DNA from: CAZSVE01 sp964610175
Lineage (GTDB): Bacteria > Pseudomonadota > Gammaproteobacteria > HK1
Length of the DNA stretch: 12,527 nt
NCBI GenBank assembly: GCA_964610175.1
Contig: CAZSVE010000088.1
Coordinates: forward strand, 1-12,527
Direction of reading: 5' to 3'
This document shows, one piece after another, positions 1 to 5,124 of the stretch. The notes beneath the pieces were generated by a model, which was not told the origin of the DNA, ran no database searches, and saw nothing but the letters and a program-made list of their open reading frames with translations. Every line of letters begins with the position of its first letter. Positions within the stretch are counted from its first letter, which is position 1. Position numbers and translations under genes: made by a program.

Positions 1-5
1 CTTAA

Positions 6-290
6 CATAACCCTCGCACCTTGAGTTTGGGCAGGTCAAAACATTATGTCTATATCATTCCATCGGCGTATCTGGGTATCAGCTATGACTTCGCGGGCGA
101 AGAGGCCTCTTCCCTGATTGGCGGCACTACCATCGCCAAAGGGATGGAGAACGAGGAACTCGCCGCGAATATCGGACTTAGCCTCACCTACGATGTTGGC
201 TCATGGTTGGTCGGCGCGAATTACGATGGACGATTCAAGTCTGGCCAGGACAGTCACGCTGTCATGCTGCAGGCTCGTTATCGGTTCTAA
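6..290 (+). pseudogene. 3' remnant of an autotransporter / outer-membrane beta-barrel gene
   Basis: The open frame from about base 39 to the stop at 288-290 encodes roughly 80 residues with alternating beta strands, including SAYLGISYDF, NIGLSLTYDV and VGANYDGRF. It ends in QARYRF. A terminal aromatic (Phe) after such strands is the outer-membrane insertion signal of autotransporter barrels, and the GANYDGRF...SH...LQARYRF arrangement matches the last three or four strands of that family. A complete barrel is about 280 residues. Here all three forward frames meet a stop within the first 24 bases (TAA at 3-5, TAA at 8-10, TGA at 22-24), so the barrel cannot simply continue upstream in frame. 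I read it as a truncated or frameshifted remnant. A TTG at 21 could nominally start it, but no ribosome site or signal peptide is visible. An intact gene broken by an assembly error near the window edge is the alternative. Confidence 0.6.
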
Positions 291-326
291 GTAAGGACCA
301 TCCCTCTTTGATTCTTTGGACCACAC

Positions 327-359
327 GCCCCGGGAAAATTCCCCTTCCGGGGCTTTTTT
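327..359 (+). terminator. Rho-independent terminator after the autotransporter remnant
   Basis: A perfect 7-bp GC-rich stem (GCCCCGG at 327-333, CCGGGGC at 347-353) encloses a 13-nt loop and is followed at once by six T (354-359). It lies 37 bases after the barrel stop on the same strand. It has no T-tract on the minus strand, so it does not serve gloB. Confidence 0.85.
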
Positions 360-482
360 CAAGGTATCGGAAAAACAAACACTCCGCCAAGTCGGTGCGT
401 GTACCAGGGCCCAGTCCCTTTCGGCCTTGGTGCGAAGCGCCAACATGCTCTCGACCGATTTTCGATTGTTTGGATATCCCCT

Positions 483-1259
483 TTATCCGAACGTATCTTT
501 CCAACGGCGAATCGTTGCGAATACCTCTACCGGGTTCATGGATTTTCGGGCTGCATGATGTTCGGCGGCGCGGATCACTTGCGGTGCGGCGCAGCGCAGG
601 AATGGATTGGTGGCGAGTTCCTCGGCCAGCGTGGATGGCACGGTGGGCAGGTCTTCATCGACACGCGCGAACGCCTCCCGTTCGCGTCTTGCCAGATCGG
701 GGTTTCCCGGCTCGACCCGTTTGGCGAATCGGATGTTGTCCAGGGTGTATTCGTGCGCGCAATAGAGGAGGGTTTCCGGTGGCAATGCCGCGATCTTTTG
801 CAAGGAGCCGTGCATCTCCGTGGGGGTTCCCTCGAATAGTCTGCCGCAACCCACGGAAAACACGGTGTCGCCGCAAAATAGCGCGCCGTGTCCGTAATAG
901 GCCACATGCCCCCTGGTGTGCCCCGGGACGTCGAGGACCTGGAAGGATAGCCGGGTGCCGGGGATGTGGATGGTTTCGCTTTCCCCTACGGGGTGCGTGA
1001 CGCCCGGGATCGCCTCCCTGGCGGGCCCGAATATGGGAATATCGGGGTAGTGTGCCTTTATCTTCCCGATGCCTCCCACATGATCGCCATGGTGATGGGT
1101 GACCAGGATTGCCGCCGGGGTGATGCCCTGGTGCTCCAGGGCAGAGAGCACGGGGGTGGCGTCGCCGGGGTCGACGAAGGCGGCGAGCCTGCTGTCGGAT
1201 TCCCGGATCTGCCAGATGTAGTTGTCGCCAAAGCTCGGGATGGGCGTGATCCGTGGCAT
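483..1259 (-). CDS. gloB: Hydroxyacylglutathione hydrolase (glyoxalase II)
   Basis: This metallo-beta-lactamase-fold enzyme hydrolyses S-D-lactoylglutathione to D-lactate and glutathione, the second step of cytosolic methylglyoxal detoxification. The 258-residue product shows the binuclear metal motif THHHGDH (54-60), the metal ligand His in PGHTRGH (about 114), CGDTVFSVGCGRLFEGT (129-145, bridging Asp131) and CAHEYT (167-172, His169). The glutathione-site region NPFLRC (218-223) and a late K/R-rich tail (RKSMNP) are also typical. Length matches the family (about 250). I chose the ATG at 1259 because MPRITPIPSFGDNYIW aligns with family N-termini. ATG at 1298 (271 aa) is possible. The longer frame from 1397 runs through a non-coding repeat and is unlikely. 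It is a single gene, convergent with the plus-strand terminator at 327-359. All catalytic residues appear intact. Confidence 0.95.
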   Translation of the reverse strand: MPRITPIPSFGDNYIWQIRESDSRLAAFVDPGDATPVLSALEHQGITPAAILVTHHHGDHVGGIGKIKAHYPDIPIFGPAREAIPGVTHPVGESETIHIPGTRLSFQVLDVPGHTRGHVAYYGHGALFCGDTVFSVGCGRLFEGTPTEMHGSLQKIAALPPETLLYCAHEYTLDNIRFAKRVEPGNPDLARREREAFARVDEDLPTVPSTLAEELATNPFLRCAAPQVIRAAEHHAARKSMNPVEVFATIRRWKDTFG

Positions 1260-1371
1260 TGGCGATGCCTGTGATGGGTTTTCATGGATGAGCGTCATGG
1301 GTTTGTTGTCCGTTGTCTTTTGTCTGCTATTCGGCCATTTCTTCGATTTGTCTATTTCCCGATGATCTTGG

Positions 1372-1409
1372 CGAATGGGTCGGGTTTTGCAAGGCATCGA
1401 TTCTGCTTT
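1372..1409. repeat. Short degenerate repeat, copy 1
   Basis: The pattern is CGAATG-gtcg-TTTT-CAA-...-TGCTTT. Aligned by eye against 1440-1478, 27 of 38 positions match. A related core lies at about 9129-9168. The tandem copy at 1440-1478 is in the same orientation. Function unknown. Confidence 0.4.
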
Positions 1410-1432
1410 ACTGATTTTTTTGCTTCCCGCTC

Positions 1433-1509
1433 GGCTTCACGAATGAGTCGCCATTTTACAAAACAGTAATCTTGCTTTATCGATGTCGGCTCATGCTTTG
1501 TCGGTTCGA
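1433..1509. repeat. Diverged ~75-bp repeat, copy A (pairs with 9124-9195)
   Basis: Both copies run GGCTTCA...GA-TGA-TC...TTTTACAAAA...AT-TTGCTTT...GATG...ATG...TCGGTTCGA in the same order and orientation. The longest identical block is TTTTACAAAA, and TCGGTTCGA closes both. The copies differ by substitutions and small indels. Copy A lies about 100 bases past the stop of the radical SAM gene. Copy B overlaps the stop of the stress-protein gene. In each case the repeat therefore follows a gene encoding a PCP_red-like module. Confidence 0.5.
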
Positions 1510-1581
1510 TCACGAACTTCGCTGGCGTGTTCTTGCGAAAATAGCCGGTAACTCGGCATGGCATCGGGCGCTGCCCATAAC

Positions 1582-1610
1582 GAAGTGAAACAGTAACAGA
1601 AGCGAAACAG
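1582..1610. repeat. Short direct repeat GAAGYGAAACAG x2
   Basis: GAAGTGAAACAG (1582-1593) and GAAGCGAAACAG (1599-1610) differ at one base and start 17 bases apart. They directly abut the radical SAM stop codon. This could be chance. Confidence 0.35.
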
Positions 1611-2861
1611 CTATCCACCTTTTGCCCCGAAACGCCTTGCCATGAGAACGGCGAGGTGTTCCGATCGAACGATGGTTTCGCCCTGTTCGGCGACGAACGC
1701 CTCGGCGCGTTTTTTCACGAGGCGACGCACGAAGCCCGGAACCCGTGCCAATCGATGTTTGGCCTCGTTACTCCATACGACGTTTGCGTTCTCCTGATCG
1801 GTCAAAGGCTCGATAAGCGGTGCTCCTTCTCGAGGGACATAGACGCACAGCGGATCGGTATCCATCAATCCATCACCCAGCGCCACGGGGCGTGCGCGGC
1901 AACCGCCACATAGCAGCCGGTAGTCGCATTGGCCACATTTACCCTGGAGCTCGGGAAAGCGAAGGCGCTGGAATATTTCCGCGCCGTCCCAGATTTCCAG
2001 GAATGCCTTTTCGCGGACGTTGCCCACCTCCTGGGACAGATAGGGGCACGCGGTTACCGCGCCCTCCGGTGTGATTCGGCAGTAGTGGGTTCCGGCAATA
2101 CAGCCATCTCCTTCCGTGCCGCTGATCCGGTTGACTCTGGCTCTGGCATCGGGATCGATCTCATGGGCGACCCGTTTGAAGTGAGGGGCGCAGCGCGAGC
2201 GGATGATGAGATCCGTGTATCGGGCCTGGGCGGCGACCAGGTTTTGCAATACCGCTTCGTAACGCTCCGCCGGGATGTCGGTCATGGATTCGCCGCGCCC
2301 GGTACAGATCAGGAAAAATACATTGAGTACCCGGGCACCCACCGCGCGGGAGAACTCGATGATCGGTAGCAGCTCTTGTGCGTTATCGTTGGTGATGGAG
2401 AAATGTATCTGGAACGACAGCCCCCCCCGGCGACAGGCCTCGATGCCCAGCATGGCCCGTTCCCAACTCCCCGGAACCCCCCGAAACCTGTCGTGGTATT
2501 GCGGGTCGAGGGAGTCGACACTGATGCCGACGCCGAGGAGCCCCGCCTGCTCGAGCGAGGCAATGCGCTCGCTGGTCAGCAATGTGCCGTTGGTTCCCAT
2601 GACCATGGCGAGCCCTAGCCTGCTACCTGCCGCAACGATATCTTCCATGTCGGGACGCAGCAGCGGTTCCCCGCCCGTCAATACCACCATGGTTTCCGTA
2701 CCGCGGGTGGCGATCTCCGCGAGCACATCCGTTATTTCACGGGCGGTAAGTTCATGGGGCGCCCCGTCCTGCCGTGCGCCGGCATCGAGGTAGCAATGGG
2801 CACAATGCAGGTTGCAACGGCGGGTGGTATTGATGGCGAGTAGATGGAGCGGTGGAGCCAT
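1611..2861 (-). CDS. Radical SAM/SPASM enzyme (NirJ/Ahb-like) with C-terminal PCP_red-like domain
   Basis: The 416-residue product opens with the radical SAM cluster motif CNLHCAHC (Cys16, Cys20, Cys23), binding a 4Fe-4S cluster that cleaves S-adenosylmethionine. The SAM-contact motif LTGGEP follows at 61-66. A SPASM-type region (about 254-340) has Cys at 254, 261, 272, 309, 312, 318, 321 and 339, enough for auxiliary clusters. Overall it resembles enzymes of heme d1 and siroheme-derived heme synthesis (NirJ, AhbC, AhbD), which act on tetrapyrrole propionate side chains. The substrate here is not proven and no nir or ahb partners are in view. Residues 360-412 (VVWSNEAKHRLARVPGFVRR onward) form a PCP_red-like module, the small domain known from light-independent protochlorophyllide reductase subunits. 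ATG at 2861 was chosen because the motif sits 15 residues in, as usual. A GTG at 2957 would add 32 unlike residues. It is a single gene with no close operon partner. Confidence 0.85.
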   Translation of the reverse strand: MAPPLHLLAINTTRRCNLHCAHCYLDAGARQDGAPHELTAREITDVLAEIATRGTETMVVLTGGEPLLRPDMEDIVAAGSRLGLAMVMGTNGTLLTSERIASLEQAGLLGVGISVDSLDPQYHDRFRGVPGSWERAMLGIEACRRGGLSFQIHFSITNDNAQELLPIIEFSRAVGARVLNVFFLICTGRGESMTDIPAERYEAVLQNLVAAQARYTDLIIRSRCAPHFKRVAHEIDPDARARVNRISGTEGDGCIAGTHYCRITPEGAVTACPYLSQEVGNVREKAFLEIWDGAEIFQRLRFPELQGKCGQCDYRLLCGGCRARPVALGDGLMDTDPLCVYVPREGAPLIEPLTDQENANVVWSNEAKHRLARVPGFVRRLVKKRAEAFVAEQGETIVRSEHLAVLMARRFGAKGG

Positions 2862-3118
2862 GGTGTTGGATACGCTAATTTCCTTCGACGATGGATGAGT
2901 GCTCCCGTTTCTGCCTCTGACAAAGCGTTTGGAATACAACAGCCGGAAGCGCTTCACCGAAGGGCGATATGACTATGGCGTTGCCGTACCACGACGAAAC
3001 CCAATCCCTCCACAAGTGACGTACGGTTGTGGTCGCCAGGATTTCCCGATTGGTTTCAGAAAGAAACGTTTTGCTCTACGGATACGGGTATTATCGGGGG
3101 ACATGGTGAATGTAATGA
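2862..3118. other. Non-coding interval upstream of the radical SAM gene
   Basis: I see no gene, RNA or clear promoter in these 257 bases. An AAGGA lies about 20 bases before the radical SAM ATG, too far for a normal ribosome site. Confidence 0.4.
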
Positions 3119-3288
3119 TCCCGTCGCGATCTCGGGCAATACCGGAATCTTGAGCGCGCGTTTATTCGGCTGCCTCGAAGCGAAACCATTTTTCATCTTC
3201 ACAGCATAAAATCGGCGGTATCGATGTTGTCCCAAAAGGCCGCCTCTTCCTCGTAGGTATCGAATTTCGATACTTGCAACTGATTCAT
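3119..3288 (-). pseudogene. Decayed CopG/BrnA-like antitoxin
   Basis: The ATG at 3288 has a strong ribosome site (AGGAGG at 3297-3302, 8-base spacer) but the frame ends after 28 codons at 3199. It encodes SKFDTYEEEAAFWDNIDTADF, which resembles the N-terminal EEE-x-FWD-x-D-xx-D-F signature of CopG-type antitoxins. A further family-like piece, DEKWFRFEAAE, continues in a second frame. PNKRALKIPVLPEIAT, resembling the ribbon-helix-helix strand and first helix, continues in the third. At least two indels are needed to join them, so the gene is broken. The good ribosome site suggests recent decay. Family assignment is from memory of typical sequences. A genuine 28-residue peptide is possible but less likely. 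Confidence 0.5.
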
Positions 3289-3292
3289 CTTT

Positions 3293-3436
3293 TCAACCTC
3301 CTGAAGTTCTGTTTTCTTTGAAAACCTTTTCTCCAGGAATCGCCTTTACTTTATCGGCTTCGGTTTCATCTCCAGCGGAAAAGATATAGGAATCCCGGTT
3401 CTTCCAGACTTCATCTATGATTTCGTCTCTATACAC
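3293..3436 (-). CDS. Small hypothetical protein (47 aa) upstream of the decayed antitoxin
   Basis: The frame begins at a GTG (3436), directly after an in-frame TGA, and ends in a TGA (3293-3295) lying inside the spacer of the next gene, 4 bases from its ATG. That is the spacing expected of a two-gene operon. It starts VYRDEIIDEVWKNRDSY, which resembles the N-terminus of a widespread small protein found in toxin-antitoxin-like pairs (MYKDEII-EVWKNRD-Y type). After residue 17 the resemblance stops, so it may be a truncated or frameshifted relative. No good ribosome site precedes the GTG. Function unknown. Confidence 0.3.
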   Translation of the reverse strand: MYRDEIIDEVWKNRDSYIFSAGDETEADKVKAIPGEKVFKENRTSGG

Positions 3437-3442
3437 TCATAG

Positions 3443-3463
3443 CCGAACGAGGAGATCGTTCGG
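3443..3463 (-). other. Stem-loop just after vsr
   Basis: A perfect 8-bp inverted repeat (CCGAACGA at 3443-3450, TCGTTCGG at 3456-3463) with a 5-base loop sits two bases beyond the vsr stop. No T-run follows on the minus strand, so it is not a standard intrinsic terminator. It could protect the 3' end of the operon mRNA or act as a weak terminator. Confidence 0.45.
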
Positions 3464-3465
3464 GT

Positions 3466-3937
3466 TTAGTGCATATTTTCTCGAAAATGGGGAAGCTTCA
3501 GTTTATCGCTCCTGCCACGAAGGCCTTTCTCCAGAAAAGTGGCCAAATATCCGGGTAGTGTTTCCTTTCCCTTTTTCGTCTGGCATTCCCAAATAACGAG
3601 AACTTCCCACCCGAGTTGTTGCAAAAGATTTTGGTTGTTTTCATCCCGTTCCTCGGTGCCACGCCGCTTTGTCTCCCAGAACTCTTCGTTCGTGCTCGGT
3701 TTGACTCGCCCGTAATCGCAATCGTGCATGTGCCAGAAACATCCGTGGACAAATATCACCTTGCGTTCGCCCGGGAAAAACCAGGTCCGGTTTTCCCGGT
3801 AGCCCTTTGTAATGCAAGCGGTATCGATATCCCATGGCATGGACTATCCGCCGCACGATCATCTCCGGTTTGGTGTCCTTGCCTCGGATGGAGGACATGC
3901 AGTGTTTGCGTTGCCCTGGTGTGAGAACATCAGCCAT
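3466..3937 (-). pseudogene. vsr: Very short patch repair endonuclease, frameshifted
   Basis: Vsr nicks 5' of the T in T:G mismatches left by deamination of 5-methylcytosine and normally accompanies a Dcm-type methyltransferase. The first frame from ATG 3937 gives MADVLTPGQRKHCMSSIRGK onward to LPGKPDLVFPG, with the metal-binding Asp51 equivalent in KPDLVF. The rest of the protein lies in the +1 frame: ERKVIFVHGCFWHMHDC (zinc/His active-site region), YGRVKPSTNEEFW, ERD and LGWEVLVIWEC, ending at 3466. Both halves are highly Vsr-like. The junction is a run of five A on the plus strand (3776-3780); one base fewer restores an intact protein of about 155 residues, normal for Vsr. It is the last gene of the operon, 8 bases after the receiver gene. 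A sequencing slip or +1 recoding at TTT-CCC is possible. Confidence 0.85.
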
Positions 3938-3945
3938 TTGGGCAG

Positions 3946-5124
3946 TTATCGAGGCGGCTGATTGGATTGGTTCGGGTCGATAAGGTATTCGAAATCATCG
4001 GGTCGAAGGCTTGGCAAACCAACCGATCCGTAGAACGATATGAAGCACGACTGGAGAGCTTCGGCAAAGGGGGTATCCAGGGTTGCCAGTGACTCGTAGT
4101 CTGAACCGGCGGTTTCGTAAGGAACGCTTCGTGTTTGCGTGAAGTCACAGTACGAACTTGGTATGTCGAGAAATCCCGGCAGGAACCAGTATCGGCCCTG
4201 CGGTGCTTTTCCGATTTGGGCGGGTGATTGAATAGCCTTCCGAAGTTTCTCGTTTCGTTTGCTTCCTTTTCCTTCCCTTGGATCAAGGTCCGGATTTTCT
4301 CTCGCCACCACGTCAAAAGGAATAGCAGGAATGAGCAATACATGATCCGCACGCGGGCATGATTTCCCCGGTTGAATCGTGAGGTGGCAATGGGGAGTCA
4401 AAACGACAAAGAAATTGTTTGTTTGGGATTCTCGCAAAATGGTTCCCAGCCTAAGACCATCGGCAACCGGTGGCATCAGGTAATATTCCGAAGCGCTGAC
4501 GAAATCGATTTCCTTTGCGCCGGTTTGTTGTGGATCGAGCCTGCCGAGCTGTACCGATGCGCGTTTTCGTATCAGTCGTTCCAGTGTATCGGGAGAGGTG
4601 AAACCGGCTTTTTGTAGTTTATTCCAGTGATCCTGCAAAAAGGACCAAAGAAATGACGGTCCCGAGACGGCATCGAGTTCGTCATGGAGGCGACGCGCGA
4701 TGCCTGGGATACCGGTTTTTATTAGGTTGTGTAATTCATCGGACAGCGTTTTCGCAAACTTTGGATGCGCTTTATCCGCGTATATGAGAAACGGTCCCTG
4801 TTCTTTTTCTATGGAATCAGGGCAGCTACCGGACGAATAGACAAAAATGGGGCACATGCGGGTCTTGCGTATGGCGGCAACTATGTCATTGGCTTTGTTA
4901 TCTCCGGGTGTTTTGCCTTTGTGTACGGCATTCGCATAGACATCGGTAACAATGATGTCATACCGATATCTCATGATTCTCTCTATGGCATTATCGAATT
5001 CATCTGAGGAATCCCAGTGAATGTCGAAATTGGATATGGTTCTGGGTAAAAGTTGAAGCATTTGCCCGAGGAAATTTCGATCATCCTCTATAAGAAGACC
5101 AAGAAGAGAAGCCACACGGATCAT
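3946..5124 (-). CDS. Receiver-domain protein with a large uncharacterised C-terminal domain
   Basis: Residues 1-135 of this 392-residue protein form a response-regulator receiver: acidic pocket IEDD (12-15), phospho-acceptor Asp61 in IIVTDVY, the Ser of VYSSGS (97-98) and Lys118 in YADKAHP. No DNA-binding effector follows. The C-terminal part (about 150-392) has FFVVLTPHCHL (238-248), then ADHVLLIP, RYWFLPGF (311-318), IPSSYCDF (321-328) and TPFAEALQSCFISFYGSVGLP (351-371). Similar TPxCDL...LP...vDF strings occur, as I recall, in uncharacterised defence-associated proteins, where a D usually replaces the second H of TPHCHL. The ATG at 5124 overlaps the kinase stop as ATGA, with AAAGGA upstream, so I prefer it to the ATG at 5160. 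Tight coupling to the kinase suggests it is that protein's phosphorylation partner (inference). Confidence 0.8.
   Translation of the reverse strand: MIRVASLLGLLIEDDRNFLGQMLQLLPRTISNFDIHWDSSDEFDNAIERIMRYRYDIIVTDVYANAVHKGKTPGDNKANDIVAAIRKTRMCPIFVYSSGSCPDSIEKEQGPFLIYADKAHPKFAKTLSDELHNLIKTGIPGIARRLHDELDAVSGPSFLWSFLQDHWNKLQKAGFTSPDTLERLIRKRASVQLGRLDPQQTGAKEIDFVSASEYYLMPPVADGLRLGTILRESQTNNFFVVLTPHCHLTIQPGKSCPRADHVLLIPAIPFDVVARENPDLDPREGKGSKRNEKLRKAIQSPAQIGKAPQGRYWFLPGFLDIPSSYCDFTQTRSVPYETAGSDYESLATLDTPFAEALQSCFISFYGSVGLPSLRPDDFEYLIDPNQSNQPPR

Larger units (their letters stand above)
1260..1610. other. Non-coding interval between gloB and the radical SAM gene
   Basis: This 351-base stretch carries no convincing gene. 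An 88-codon minus-strand frame (1352-1618) has no recognisable homology, overlaps the radical SAM 3' end, and contains two copies of a repeat (1372-1409, 1440-1478) that differ in length by one base, so the frame is not conserved between copies. The promoter of gloB must lie here, but no confident -35/-10 pair is visible. Confidence 0.5.

Noticed and set aside
403..431. Inverted repeat ACCAGGGCC/GGCCTTGGT as a gloB terminator
   Set aside because: One arm position mismatches, no T-tract follows on the minus strand, and it lies more than 50 bases past the stop.
203..1000. 265-codon plus-strand open frame opposite gloB
   Set aside because: It lies antisense to a clear glyoxalase II gene, runs across the terminator at 327-359, and its arginine/proline-rich product is typical of a GC-rich shadow frame.
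1260..1397. N-terminal extension of gloB to 1397
   Set aside because: The extra 46 residues have no family similarity and the distal part is read from the repeat at 1372-1409.
1372..1509. Repeats considered as a CRISPR array
   Set aside because: Only two adjacent copies, diverged from each other, with spacing and lengths that do not fit repeat-spacer architecture, and no cas genes.
1352..1618. 88-codon minus-strand frame between gloB and the radical SAM gene
   Set aside because: It includes two repeat copies that differ by one base in length and a third related copy elsewhere that is not open in the same frame, so coding is not conserved.
3443..3463. Stem-loop after vsr as an intrinsic terminator
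   Set aside because: The hairpin is perfect but lacks a T-run on either strand, so it is recorded only as a stem-loop.
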